From positions 64,990,427-65,054,426 of the forward strand of contig NC_092803.1 in NCBI RefSeq assembly GCF_040954645.1: a DNA stretch of 64,000 nucleotides, written 5' to 3'. The position numbers and the translations under genes were made by a program. How positions within the stretch are numbered: position 1 is the first letter of the stretch; every line of letters begins with the position of its first letter. This document shows positions 11,263 to 22,548 of this stretch, one piece after another. The stretch is from Diabrotica undecimpunctata (Eukaryota > Arthropoda > Insecta > Coleoptera > Chrysomelidae). The notes under the pieces are model-generated. The model made no database searches, was not told the DNA's origin, and was given only the letters and a program-made list of their open reading frames with translations.

Positions 11263-11799
11263 AAACCAATGTAGTTGGAAACAAATATGTATACTTTATA
11301 CTTTTAGTTGCTGATGCACAACGAATCAGAAAGAATTTTAATAAAACAAATAATACAAAATAAACCACAATTTACTAAATTATAAGCAAAAAAAAATTTT
11401 TTAAAGAAGACTCATTCTCGACTTATTTAAGTAATTATAAAAAATTTTCTCTTACAGCAAAATAGTTGGGTAATGGTTAAATTTATTCCATTATTGATTA
11501 TTAAACATTTATTTACAGGGTGTTAAAAACTTAGTTTCAATTTTGGAATATTTAATATCTAATATGAGACTTATTTAAAATGGAACACCATGGATATTAA
11601 TTAATAATCGTAATGATTGCGCTAAGAACTTTTCTTAACGCAGGTTTTCTTTGCCAAAGGTATTTCCAACTTTTTATTTAACCAAACCAAAACCAAAAGA
11701 TATAGTTAGTTAATATCATTGTATGACATTGTCATTTTCTGACATTACGGTCTGGTAATTGTCAAAATATAAACATTCGTGTGTAATATTTAACTTTCA

Positions 11800-12851
11800 A
11801 TATTCCTAAAAATTAAGAATTACGCTATCCATGAAAGAGTTGACACGGTACCTTGCATTGGAGAATATTTGGAAAATTGTCTCCAAGCTTCTAAAGTTTA
11901 TGCTCAAAAGTATCCTGATAGAAGACACCCACACAAGGAAGTTTTTGAGAGATTGCTTAATAGATTCCGTGCTACTGATAATGTTGCATACGAAAAGGTA
12001 AACAAAAATAAACCAGTTACTGGTGACAACGTTAACGAACTTAATGTCCTGCTTGCTGTTACGGAGAACCCAAATATTAGTACAAGAAAAATTTCGGGTT
12101 ACCACTAGGAGTACCACTTTCATCCGTATCACATTCAACTTCACCAGCATTTGACAGAACAAGATTATGGTAACCGTTTAAATTTTTGTTTATGGACTTT
12201 AGATAAAGTTTTAGAAGGTCCTGATTTTTTTAGAAATGTAATATTTACAGACGAATCGACTTTTCATAATAATGGTCTAGTAAATAGACATAATTTTCAT
12301 TATTAGGACACAGAAAATAAACATTTATTTCGTATCGTTGATCGCCAACACCAATGGAGTGTTAATGTTTGGGGCGGCATTATGGGCGAGTACGTTATCG
12401 GCCCGTATTTTTTTGGCGGACATCTCAATGGGACAAATTTCCTAAATTAAAAAAAAAAAAAATTTTAGACACTACTTGAGAACTTTCCACTTAGTCTACG
12501 ATCAAAAATGTGGCTCCAGTTGGACGGAGGTCCTGCTCATTTCTCACGTAATGTTAGGAACTACCTTAACAGAAAATTTACAAACAGATGGATAGGTAGA
12601 GGTGGTTCATATAATTGGCCCCCTAGGTCACCAGGACTAACCAAGATGGATGTTTTAAAGTGGGGTTATATTAAAAATATTGTATATGCTACACCTCCTA
12701 CTACTAGAGATGACATGAAATTAATAATTATAAACGCGTTTGCTTCAATAACTTCTGCTATGTGAAATAATGTAAGTAAATCATTCGAAGATAGAATCGC
12801 TTGTTGTATTGCACAAGATGGCAAGCAATTTGAACATCTGCTACATACCTG
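11800..12851 (+). pseudogene. mariner transposase M2
   Basis: In order: an N-terminal DUF4817-type helix-turn-helix (11869-12108, NCLQASKVYAQKYPDRRHPH, then KNKPVTGDNVNELNVLLAVTENP); a frameshift near 12105; VIFTDESTFHNNGLVNRHNF (first catalytic D intact); QWSVNVWGGIMGEYVIGPYFF; a poly-A-rich indel at about 12446; then 12508-12765 with MWLQLDGGPAHFSRNVRNYL (second D) and NWPPRSPGLTKMDVLKWGY (third D; spacer 41 residues); and the tail DRIACCIAQDGKQFEHL. The S-P-D of the family reads S-P-G here. At least three breaks, so inactive. Confidence 0.8.
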
Positions 12852-13332
12852 AACATTTTTTAGTTATACTAAGTTTTGGAGTATTTTGTATTATTTATGT
12901 TCATTATTCATTTTGTATTATTTTGTATTATTTGTTTTATTAAAATTCTTTCTGTTTCGTTATGTATTTAATTGTTTTCAAAAAGAGAGTGTGTGCTCGT
13001 AAGCACGTAAGAAGTTATAGGTACATCTTATTATTATTATGAATTCAACGAAATACATAAATTTTACAGTTTTATTTTTATTTAAATATTAAACCTATTT
13101 TAATACTTAAAATAATACAAAAAATTAAACATAACGTTAATATCTACGTCATTTTTAAAAACTGTAACCTTTGCCCAGTTGCTTTTCACTTGATGAATCG
13201 AAGAAAATCTAAAAAACATCAGATTTTCAACAAATTTGTTTTATTTTCTTTTCATCATATTTTAATACTACTTATCCTATTTCCAACGAATACAAAATCA
13301 AAAGACATAAAAATTTTAGTTTATTGCGTAAC

Positions 13333-14022
13333 ACTGGTTTCGTTTATAACAATATGTCAATATGATGGGTTTAAAAATCGAAAGTAACAATTATAAATAT
13401 TTAAAATCGATTTCCATTTAACAAAATTTTAAATTGCGGCAAAACTATCAGTCCTAGTTATAGGATATCTGTATATCATTCGAAAGAGAATTTTTTTTCT
13501 AATTTGATAATTCAATAATATACAGGGTGTTCCATTTAAAATAAGCCTTATAATACACATTGAATAATCCAATAATGAAACTACAAATTTTGAACGCCCT
13601 GTAAATAAATGTTTAATAATTAATCATGAAATACATTCAATTAATATCCAGCTATTTTGATGTATGAGTAATTTTATTAGAATTGCTTAAATAAATTAAG
13701 AATGAGTCCTCGTTTAAAGTTTTACATTTTAAGAAAATTCGACATAACTCACAACACTTTGTACATAGGTATAGGGAAGTCTTATGAAACTATACCTTAT
13801 TTTTTGCAGACAATTAGAAAATCCAATAAAATACAGGGTGTTCCATAAGAAAAAATGTTCAAATAACTTTGAAACCACGCGCTTTATTTTGACACCCTGT
13901 ATATTTTAGAATAATTTTAAAATGTAGCCTTTATCAACCTACATACTATACATTTAAATTTTTTTCAAAATCTTTTACCATTTCACTGTAATCTTCCGTC
14001 CCGTTAGTGGTGACTCACCCTG
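13333..14022 (-). repeat. right long inverted arm of M2
   Basis: Inverted partner of 10599-11262. Tip motifs near 13523 and 13837 and inverted copies near 13596, 13892 and at the terminus. Confidence 0.75.
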
Positions 14023-14084
14023 TATAAAGTAGTAATTTGGTATTATTGACTGACATGTTATTTAAACTAAAGTTTTATTTTGAG

Positions 14085-15058
14085 GTTGCAGTCTATAATA
14101 GGACAGGATAAGTAAAACTCTTTGTTCTTTTATGCAGCTTTCGCAAAATTTATTTGCTTCTTCAGGATATGCTTAAATATGGTTATAATTATTTTATCAG
14201 TAAATACAATAAAATTAAAATTTAAAAACATTGTATAAAACAAACATTGTATATTAACACAATAATGATATTCTTACAAGGTCATATAATCAATAGTCAA
14301 TAATAATAATAATCAATAGTCAATAACTATCAACTAACAAATAATTATATCATACTAAGCTTTGACGTTATATCTTTGTTTACCAATTTACCACTACATA
14401 TTATTAATGACAGTATTAACAGACACTGGGATAAAATCTAAATAAATTGCAAAATTAACAAAATAATGTTCTTAATCACTTTAAAATTCATTTTTGATTA
14501 TAATGTTATAATAATATAAATGAGCAATATCTATAATTACATTCTGTCTTACGAAAATTAATACTTTAATTCCCTAATATTAAATTTCCTGACTAAATTC
14601 AAAAAAAATTAAATATTCATATTTGGCGCCACTTTACTTTGTTGTTTAAATAATCAGATGACAAATATTTCATCATACTATCATGTAGAGTACGCAGCCA
14701 TATCAACCGAAAACTAGTTATCTACAACGAAACATATAATAAAGAAAAATGTGTGTCTTTCTAACATAAATCAAACATCAAAATAATAATTATTATCAAT
14801 CCTACATAATTCCTGCAAAATTAAAATATTGTAATTACATATATACTTTAAATAAGTTAAGTTTAATGTTTTGTGAATTTCAAAATTTAATGGATTATCC
14901 TTATGTTGTAAGTTTTTGGGCTTGTTTTATACAATGTTTTTAATTTTAGTTTTATTGCATTTACTGATAAAATAGTTATAACCATATTTTAGCATATCCT
15001 GAAGAAGCAAAGAACAAAGAGTTTTAGTTATCCTGCCCTATTATTGACTGCAGCCTTC
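14085..15058. mobile_element. Penelope-like inverted pLTR pair with hammerhead-like core
   Basis: Inverted arms at about 14090-14250 and 14915-15055 enclose about 660 bp of AT-rich sequence with no coding signal. Read on the minus strand, the left arm contains CCTGAAGAAGCAAATAAATT followed by TTGCGAAAGCTGC (14133-14167): a CTGAAGA box, a short stem (GCAAA/TTTGC) and GAAA, arranged as in hammerhead ribozymes of Penelope-like elements. The right arm keeps CCTGAAGAAGCAAA but has lost the part with GAAA. It abuts a Penelope RT relic on the right. Confidence 0.5.
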
Positions 15059-16640
15059 CAAAATCAATTCTACAGACAAATGAATGGTGCCCCAATGAGC
15101 TCCTCACTATCGCCAGTAATTGCCAATATCTTTATGTAAGACTTCGAGACTTCGAAACTCACATGTTTGCTACGATATGTTAACCATTATTCAATTAGTC
15201 ATTTGGTACCATGGCAGGGATGCTTTGGTGTCTTTTCAAACCCATCTGAATAGTATACATCCTAGTATCCAATTTATGGTGGAGGTGGAAAATGATTCAT
15301 CCCTACCGTTCTCGAAGTTATCGTAAAGAAAAACCAATCCCAATGTTTTCATCACTTTGTTTATCGAAAACCCACCCAATTAATCGTTACTTGCATGCCA
15401 CCTCCTTCTTTCCCCTTCTCCCCCCCCCCATCATCACTTTTCACAAATTAATTTAGATATTAATACGCGTATCTCCAGATCAATACGCCTTTGCGATAGT
15501 GCAAGTAGATCCGTTGAGCTCTCTAGTTTAAAACAAGCCTCATCCAAAACGGTTAAGGCGAAAATCACATTTTCTTCGTTACATCAAAGGTGTCACTGAC
15601 AAAATCGAGAAAATTCTAAAACCAATAGGAATAAAGACAATATCTACGCCCCAACAAAAACTTTTATCTTTTGTCCGATTAATCAAACACAACATTTCAA
15701 ATGAACAACATGGAGTTTATGAAATTTCTTGTGCAGACTGCCCCCGATCCTATATAGGCCAAAGAAATCGTAGAATCCAAAATAGGATTTATAAACATTC
15801 CATTTCTGTTCGTAATTCTGACTTAATTTCAGCTTTAGGTTAACACCATCTTCATACAGGTCACAAAATTAATTACTATTTAAATGGGAATAAGCAACAA
15901 TTAAAGCTTAAAGTACATTTATTGACGTTTCAATTTCCACTTCGAAAATCGTTCTCAAAATACAAACATTAGTAAATTAAACAAATTATGTTTTTTTGAC
16001 AAAACAACAATGTTTTTATTTTGAGAACGATTTCCGAAGTGGAAATTAAAACGTCAATAAACGTACTTTAACCTTTAATTGTGGCTTATTTCCGTTTAAA
16101 TAGTAATTACTTTAAAATGCCGCCAGAAACTAGCTTCAGAACAATGTCACAAAATTAATTTTGAAAACTCTAGAACCATAGCCCCCATCCGGTAATATAA
16201 ACCAAGATTTATCCGAGAAGCTATAAAAATTGAGAAAAGGCAAAATTTTCTCAATAAAAGAGATAACGGCATACAGTTACCTTCGACTTGGAGACCTCTC
16301 ATAAAGAAAATACCGTCGTCGGCTTCACCCGCCAATCAAAATGCTACTGTCACCAATGTTCGCGATAACCTCCACGCCAATCCCTGCGCCTAACATCACG
16401 CTGGCCCACCTGCCAACCTCCACTTAAGCCAAATCGATGGTATAAATGACCCTGGGGGCTCGAGAGACTGATAACAGAAGATGATGTCAAAAGCTTGGCG
16501 CATTGATAATCGAAATAGGGGAAATGGCGTTTTATCAAATATAGTCTTAAGCAACGTGAATATTTTTTACAACAGTTCTGGTAAAAGCATGACTGCGGGC
16601 GATCGATGTTGCTTAAAGAGATCTCAGTGAAAGTAGAGGG
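15058..16640 (+). pseudogene. Penelope-like element: RT remnant plus GIY-YIG endonuclease
   Basis: Starts with FYRQMNGAPMSSSLSPVIAN (RT motif, about 15068), then fragments in several frames around 15130-15390 (LNSIHPSIQFMVEVENDSSL; VYRKPTQLIVTCM). The GIY-YIG domain follows: HGVYEISCADCPRSYIGQRN (about 15709-15768), RIYKHSISVRNSD, then HTGH interrupted by a hairpin insertion (15875-16145), and INFENSRTIAPIR...FIREAIKIEKRQNFLNKRD downstream. The downstream remainder to 16640 is still family-like. Several stops and frame changes. The RT-plus-GIY-YIG order is diagnostic of Penelope-like retroelements. Confidence 0.8.
15860..16160. mobile_element. Penelope-like hairpin, copy 2, with 15-bp target duplication
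   Basis: The 15-bp repeat GTCACAAAATTAATT stands at 15860-15874 and 16146-16160. Between them (271 bp) are two inverted copies of the same unit as at 1.1 kb, joined by a short AT-rich loop, followed by a one-sided extension ending GAAACTAGCTTCAGAACAAT. The insertion lies in a Penelope GIY-YIG frame; deleting it with one repeat copy restores HTGHKINFENSR. Confidence 0.85.
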
Positions 16641-16680
16641 TGACTCGTGCTAAAACTCTTTAACCAGCCTCTACAAGCAA

Positions 16681-18435
16681 GTTTTTTTTTTTTTTTTTTT
16701 TTTTTTTTGTCATTGACTTTTGTCATTCAGCCAGTCTCGAAAGGTTATAATATATTCCTTAAAAAAGTATACACAGATAAGTACAGATTATTTCTCTCAG
16801 ACAAATGCACAGCGATATCCCTAAAACGAAATAGACGAATAATTAATAGAAGAACACGTCGAAGGGAAATACAAGGACACTCGCTTCTCGTCTAGGGGTC
16901 CGTCAAGACATTTATTTTAACAGACAAACAATACTGGACCACGGATAAGGTATTGTTACATATAGGATAAACAAAGGGTACAAGTCTAATCCTATACACG
17001 CTCATGAAAATTTTCATGAACGAGTACCAGATTTATAAAGCTATGCATGTGTCTGACAAAAATTCTATAATTAAATTATATATTGTTACAGAACCTATGG
17101 CTAACAAAGACTGTATATTATATGGAGCGTATGTATTGCATTTAGTTAATTTTGTATACAGGGAGTTTGAATGCTGAATAAATTTAGGACATTCAAAGAA
17201 GATGTGATCGAGGTCACCTAGCTTGCCGCAATGTTTGCAACTATCATCATCGATGACTTTAATTTTAAATAAATGGCATGGGTAGCATGCATGTCCAAAG
17301 CGTATTCGATTTATAGTAGTAATATATTTACGAGGAGCTTTGAAATTCTGAAACCAGGTTGTTTGAGGTAGAGTTGGTTGTAAAGAGGTATACCTTTTAT
17401 GGTTTGTAGAACAGTAATGTTTCCATTGCTCTTTCCATCTAAGTTGCTGATTTTTTTTGAAAATCGTAGTAACATCTGGTGTGTTAAGCATATATTTCAG
17501 CGTAGAGCCAGTTGTTACACTCATTTTAGCCAAGTGATCTACATATTCATTGTGTTTGAGACCAATATGTGCTTTGACCCAAATAAATTTTATGTTGACT
17601 CCAGTCGATGATAAATGATACAATCGGTCTTTTATTTCAAATATGTAGGGGTTGCTAAATGTTGAGGGTAATTCAATGTTTTTTATGCTCTGCAAATCTG
17701 AAAGGCAATCTGACAGAATTAAGATATGTCTATTACAGGTGTTTTTAACATATTTTAGAGCTTCAAGTATAGCTATTGATTTCGCTGAAAAGATTGAAAA
17801 TTCATATGGTAGTTTATACTTGAATTCTACGTTTGTAGCTGGTAAAAAGTATGCGCATCCAGTCCCTTCTGTTGTTTTTGATGCGTCCGTGTATATTACT
17901 GTGGCTTCCCTATAATCCTGCAATAGAGATATTAGAAGATTGCTACTCATAATGGTGTTCTCACTATAAGTGGGTATTATAACCTGAGTTCTGTGGAATA
18001 AAGAATAGTAGTCTAAGCTTCTGTCAACCGTGTCCAATTTCTTGAAAAAAATAGGATTATTCTGTAATGCCATGCATAAAGGCGGGGAAGGTTTTTTCTC
18101 CCAATATTTGTTTGTAAGATCTGACTCGTTAAGTTGACGGACGCTTGAAAATAACTGGGAATTAGTTAATAGAATTTTAAGGAGGCTTTTTTCACTTAAA
18201 AAATTTCTTCTATTTTCCAGGGGTAGCTCAGCGGCTTCAACATATAAGGGTTGTATAGGGGTTGATCTCATAGCACCCAAACATACCCTCATAATAGAAT
18301 TTTGAAACGTGTCGATTTTTCTTAAAAGGTTCTTAGAGGCGGAACCATAAAGAGTAGCACCGTAATCTAGAATAGATCGTATATATTCGATCGAACAAGC
18401 AAGTTTTGTTGGGTCCGAAATTCTATGCAAAATGG
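16681..18435 (-). mobile_element. LINE-G, I-like non-LTR retrotransposon, 5'-truncated
   Basis: The minus-strand element begins at about 18435 inside a pogo stub and ends in a 27-base poly(A) tail, seen as poly(T) at 16682-16708. A 3' untranslated region of about 320 bp lies between the stop codon at 17033 and the tail. I could not find a convincing target duplication. It is inserted just beyond the Penelope remnant. Confidence 0.7.
17033..18430 (-). CDS. C-terminal RT thumb, RNase H and Zn-knuckle of an I-like LINE (open frame)
   Basis: An uninterrupted 465-residue frame. The first 60 residues are the end of the reverse transcriptase (YIRSILDYGATLYGSASKN). An RNase H domain follows: TVIYTDASKTTEGTGCAYF near residue 180, ILSDCLSDLQSI near 245, and FIWVKAHIGLKHNEYVDHLAK near 285, which retain the D, D, H and D expected of the active site. 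Near residue 398 is CKHCGKLGDLDHIFFEC, a CCHC-like knuckle. The start is just the first Met after 5' truncation and is not a native start. No host gene is implied; the openness suggests a young copy. Confidence 0.75.
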   Translation of the reverse strand: MHRISDPTKLACSIEYIRSILDYGATLYGSASKNLLRKIDTFQNSIMRVCLGAMRSTPIQPLYVEAAELPLENRRNFLSEKSLLKILLTNSQLFSSVRQLNESDLTNKYWEKKPSPPLCMALQNNPIFFKKLDTVDRSLDYYSLFHRTQVIIPTYSENTIMSSNLLISLLQDYREATVIYTDASKTTEGTGCAYFLPATNVEFKYKLPYEFSIFSAKSIAILEALKYVKNTCNRHILILSDCLSDLQSIKNIELPSTFSNPYIFEIKDRLYHLSSTGVNIKFIWVKAHIGLKHNEYVDHLAKMSVTTGSTLKYMLNTPDVTTIFKKNQQLRWKEQWKHYCSTNHKRYTSLQPTLPQTTWFQNFKAPRKYITTINRIRFGHACYPCHLFKIKVIDDDSCKHCGKLGDLDHIFFECPKFIQHSNSLYTKLTKCNTYAPYNIQSLLAIGSVTIYNLIIEFLSDTCIAL

Positions 18436-18692
18436 AACTTCTAACTGCGAGTTATTACGCCATAGACCTTACGCCTTTGGTAGTAATGACATACATTCGG
18501 CTTTACATTATTCCTCGGTTCCCTTTACGTTCTTATTCCTCGGTTATTATGCTAGTTTTGCTTCCAATTTTCTTTAAATGGTCCATGGCTAGCTTGTTGT
18601 TTTATGTAAGGAGATTATGCACACGTTCTATAGCTTGCCGCATTTTATCTTTGTCCCATTTTTGTCTGTCGGTATTCCGTTTATATTTTTGA
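18436..18692 (-). pseudogene. N-terminal stub of a pogo/Tigger-type transposase
   Basis: Starting at the ATG at 18690-18692 the minus strand reads MVQKYKRNTDRQKWDKDKMR and continues QAIERVHNLLT, then a stop, then a degraded helix-turn-helix. The KYKRxTDRQxW opening is characteristic of the psq-type DNA-binding domain of pogo/Tigger/jerky proteins. The gene is cut off at 18436 by LINE-G, and I find no catalytic domain in the window. Confidence 0.55.
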
Positions 18693-18699
18693 ACCATTT

Positions 18700-20227
18700 T
18701 GTTGTCCTAAAAAAATCAAGTGGAATATATTTTTTATTATAATTTTTTTAGTAGAAAGGGCAAAATTATTGAGGGCTCATTTAACCCGACATCATGGGGG
18801 ATCATTTTGCCCGAACGAGCACAACTTTCTAGCAGCCATGTTTATTACGATATTACGTAGCTGTCAAGGTTTGGTATTTTGTAAACATCTCAAATTATCG
18901 GCAAAATATTGGACTTTCAGCAACTACATATATTACAATTAACCAATTCATACGTAAAATTTGGGAAGTACGATGTTTCAACACTAAAGGCTTATATTGA
19001 ACTGATGGGTACGCCACTACAAATACACATGGGATTATCAGTCCTAACAATAGTCTGAAGGATCGTTTGCCCGCAAAGATGAGTTTGGGCCACCCTTCCC
19101 TACTATTAATTGATAATTCACCGCTATTTAATATGTTTCCCAAAAAATTTAGTATGTGGGTATGTACGTATATATCTGCATTTATTTCTCTAAGTTGGTC
19201 ACTTTTCTGTCCAAATGTTAAAAAAAATAAAATGAGTTTTACTTAAATTTTATTTTCTTTTAAAGAATATTATGTTAAAAAAATAATCTTTTATTGTAAA
19301 AAATGTAAAATTATCCCCTATAAAACATTTTAAAATATTTGTACAAAAATGAATACATTGGAGCTCGAAATGGAAACAATACGTCGAAATAGAGACAATA
19401 TTTTAGAACATTAAACCACACAATAAGAAACTTTTATAAAATATTTAAAATAAATAATGAGCTTCCATTTTTTAGACATTATCTCCCTGAGGCTAATTAT
19501 AGAGATAGAGCTTTTCCACGAAATAAGGTTATGTCTCTAAGGCAAGAAGATATAAAATTTAAAATTGTCTCTTAAAATATACCGAAAGAAAGTGCAATTA
19601 AGGTGAATCTTAGTAGTCGTTTCCTTATTAGCCAAAAGGAAAGAAGTCTTCTCTAGCTCTTTGAAAAGCTCTGGCACGGTGCTTAAAAATAATGCTTTCT
19701 TATATAAAAGAAAAACACTTTATTGACCCATTTTTATCCTCATTGTGATATCTCATTCTGTTAATAAATAAGGCATAAAATGAAATCATATAATCAACAC
19801 ACAAGTTAATTAATTTAACTTTTTAGATGTATTTTTTTGCCTTTTTTATTACATACGAGGACACATATTTTGAGGATGATACTAATTATTCACCGTAGGT
19901 ATTATAATTCGAAAAGGTATAGGTAAATTGTTTAGGAATAATAGGTGTCGCCGAAGTGTAGTAGGAAAATACAGAGTGGAACAGCCAAATGGATTAAATT
20001 TGATAATAAATAAATGGGCATGTTTAAAAAAATGCTCGGACAAGCTCGATTTTTATTTTTAAATTTTTAAAGTGTTATTTTTATTTGCGCATTATTGGAA
20101 TAAAAAATTTTCTTGCAGCGTGTGCCATGTAACGGTGGCCAATACCAACTTTCCTATTTCATATACAACACCCTGTATATAATTAAATTTTTTGGTTCCT
20201 CAGAATATTCGACACACATATATATGT
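18700..20227. other. unassigned AT-rich interval
   Basis: Contains stop-broken coding-like text around 19440-19580 (LPFFRHYLPEANYRDRAFPR) that I cannot assign, and a mariner-type terminus CAACACCCTGTATAT near 20165. No intact gene. Confidence 0.35.
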
Positions 20228-20234
20228 GTACCCC

Positions 20235-20257
20235 GGAGGTAAAGGACACTATGTCCA
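20235..20257 (+). repeat. subterminal motif 1 of element A (left terminus)
   Basis: GGTAAAGGACACTATGTCCA within the terminal inverted repeat; contains the small palindrome GGACACTATGTCC. Candidate transposase-binding site by position and reiteration. Confidence 0.6.
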
Positions 20258-20314
20258 CTTTTATCGAAATTTAGATTATTGCACTTTTGAATATAACTTT
20301 TCTGGCTCTACACA

Positions 20315-20336
20315 TAGGTAACCCATACTATGTCCA
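20315..20336 (+). repeat. subterminal motif 2 of element A
   Basis: AGGTAACCCATACTATGTCC: divergent direct copy of the terminal motif about 80 bp inside the left end. Confidence 0.45.
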
Positions 20337-20346
20337 GAGACAATTT

Positions 20347-22419
20347 TACGGCAAGTTCTTCTTCTTCTGGTTCCGATCCGTTTCGGATGTTGGAAATCAT
20401 ATTGGCAATCATGACCTTGCTCGCTGCGGCTCGAAACAGCTCCGTTGAGGTTTTCTTAAACCATGTTCTTAAATTCCGCAGCCATGATATTCTCCTTCTA
20501 CCGGGTCCTCGCTTACCTTTGACTTTACCTTGCAATATAGACTGCAGCAGGGAGTAACGGTGCTGATTTCTCATAACGTGTCCCAGATATTGCAATTTTA
20601 TGCGTTTGATCGTAAACACAATCTCTGGTTCCTTCTTCATTTTTTCTAGAACTTCCTTGTTCGTGATCCTTGCTGTCCATGATATTCTCAGCATTCTTCT
20701 ATAAAGCCACATCTCAAATTCTTCAAGTTTTTTAATAGTGGTGTCTGTAAGCGTCCATGCCTCCGCCCCGTACAACAACACAGAGAAAACATAGCATCTC
20801 AAATGTCTCATTTTTGTATCCAGGGATATGTTGTGACTTTTGAAGATGGCGCTCATTTTGTTAAAGACCGTTCTTGCCTTTCCTATGCGGCACTTTATTT
20901 CCTGTACATTGCTCCACTGTTCGTTTATAATAGTTCCCAGGTAGCAATACTGTTTTACTCGCTCTATCTGCGTCCCATTAATATATAGATGAGCCCCATT
21001 TATATTCTCCTTGCTGACAATCATTTGTTTGGTTTTGTGGGTATTAATGTTTAGTCCGTACTGTTGACTGTACTCGTTTATTCTGTCCATTAGCCTCTGA
21101 AGTCCCTCTAAACTATCTGCTATCACCATGGTGTCGTCGGCATATCTAACATTGTTTACTCTTTCACCATTTAGAAGGATGCCTTTGTCTATTCCGTAAA
21201 GAGCCTCGTTAAAAATTTTTTCTGAGTACATATTAAATATCAACGGCGATAGAATACATCCCTGTCTAACTCCGCGTAGTATTTTTATGTGATCTGTTTC
21301 TTCTGCGTTAATTTTCATGTATGCGGTCTGATTCCACTATAGTTCTGAAATTATTCTGAGGTCTTTGTCATCCAGGTCTGCTTCTTTTAAAATGTTTATC
21401 ATCTTTTGATGTTGAACTCTGTCAAATGACTTTTCATAGTCGATCAAGCACGCGTATACGTCGCAGTTAACGTCCCTGCATCTTTGAATCAGTACCTGTA
21501 CTCCGAAAAGTGCCTCTCTGGTACCCACTGCGTTAATGAAGCCGAACTGTCTGTCTGATATTTGTTCCTCGCACTTCTTATAAATTCTTCCATGGATGAC
21601 TCCAAGAAACAGTTTCAACATGTGGCTCATTAGGCTGATTGTTCGATATTCTTCGCACTTTTTAGCCCCCTGTTTTTTAGGTATCGCTATGAATTCTGAT
21701 TCTAGCCATTTATCAGGGATGATTCCTGTATTGTATATTTTATTGAAGACAGCCGTGATCCAATTTATTCCTTCATCCTCCAAGAGTTTTAAAAATTCAG
21801 CTTCGATATAATCAGGCCCTACAGCTTTTCTGCTTTTCATCCGTTTTATTGCTTCTTCTACCTCGGATTTAAGTATGTCCGGGCCCGTCATCCTCTCTGA
21901 AAATGGATGCCTATAATCCGTTCTTTGATCTTGAAAAAGTGTCTCCAAATATATACTCCATTTGTCCTTCATCTCTTGGGTGTCAATGATTAATTTTCCA
22001 TTGGTGTCTATGAGTTTCATTTGTGTTCTCTTTTTAAAAGTACCCGTTATTTCTTTTACCTTTTTGTGTACATTAAAATTGTCATGCTTGGCTTGTAGTC
22101 TTTCTATTTCTTTACATTTCTCTAAAGCTTCTTTTTCTTTAGCTTCTCTTATTTTTCTTCTGATGTAAGCCTGCATTTTTTTGTATTCATCTTTATTTCC
22201 TTTAATTAACCTTCTGCGTTCCATTGGGTGAAGGATTTCTGGAGTCATCCAAGATTTCTTCTTTGTTTCTTTATTTGGTTTTAGCAGATCTTGTTTAGTT
22301 TTCTTAATTATTTCTTCGAATTGATTGATTTCTCGTTGGATGTTATTTTCTTCTTTTAGTTGCTTAACTTGATTGTTAATATATTCCCCCACTTGCTGTT
22401 TAACTTGCTACGGCAAGTT
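20347..22419 (-). mobile_element. LINE-B, RTE-like, with 11-bp target duplication
   Basis: The 11-bp repeat TACGGCAAGTT stands at 20347-20357 and 22409-22419. The body (20358-22408, 2051 bp) ends on its 3' side in a GAA/AAG microsatellite tail (CTTCTTCTTC at 20358) and is 5'-truncated upstream of the RT. It lies inside transposon A and is therefore younger than A. Confidence 0.9.
20358..22408 (-). pseudogene. LINE-B reverse transcriptase, one stop codon
   Basis: One frame covers the copy, broken only by a TAG at 21337-21339. Upstream block (22392-21340): a coiled region, RMKSRKAVGPDYIEAEFLK, EYRTISLMSHMLKLFLGVIH, RQFGFINAVGTREALF, CLIDYEKSFDRVQH. Downstream block (21318-20358): LRGVRQGCILSPLIFNMYSE, VRYADDTMVIADSLEGLQ (catalytic YADD intact), then EFEMWLYRRMLRISWTARIT, KLQYLGHVMRN and GPGRRRISWLRNLRTWF. 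The natural polyprotein would also have an N-terminal APE endonuclease, absent here by truncation. Frame continuation to 20308 is flanking sequence of element A. It is the best-preserved LINE in the window. Confidence 0.85.
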
Positions 22420-22460
22420 ACCGACTTTTTAATAAACACCAAGTCCACTTCCAGTCAGAA

Positions 22461-22548
22461 GTAAACAACACTATGTGGACTTTGTGTTGTTTACCTCTAC
22501 TATATGTGTGCACCGTCATTTACCATAAGGACATAGTGTTATGTACCC
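22461..22548. repeat. subterminal motifs 3-5 of element A
   Basis: Three copies within 90 bp: GTAAACAACACTATGTGGAC (22461-22480, direct), GTGTTGTTTACCTC (22485-22498, inverted) and AAGGACATAGTGTTATGTAC (22527-22546, inverted). Together with the copies at both termini they make a palindromic cluster. Confidence 0.6.

Larger units (their letters stand above)
10599..14022 (+). mobile_element. mariner M2 (DUF4817/DD41D-like) with terminal arms of about 670-690 bp
   Basis: Ends are perfect mirror copies: CAGGGTGAGTCACCACTAAC at 10599 and its reverse complement ending at 14022, with TA on both sides (10597-10598, 14023-14024). The inverted similarity extends inwards to about 11262 on the left and from about 13333 on the right, unusually long for a mariner. 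Between the arms is a transposase relic on the plus strand. Copies of the terminal tip (ACAGGGTGT) recur at least nine times within the arms. Confidence 0.8.

Noticed and set aside
11806..12162. 118-codon minus-strand frame
   Set aside because: Antisense shadow of the M2 transposase N-terminus.
10599..14022. LTR retrotransposon suggested by long terminal similarity
   Set aside because: The arms are inverted, not direct, and the gene inside is a mariner transposase. No gag, protease or integrase was seen anywhere in the window.
20228..20357. Continuation of the LINE-B protein to 20308
   Set aside because: The LINE ends at the AAG tail next to the 11-bp target duplication; the extra codons come from flanking element A.
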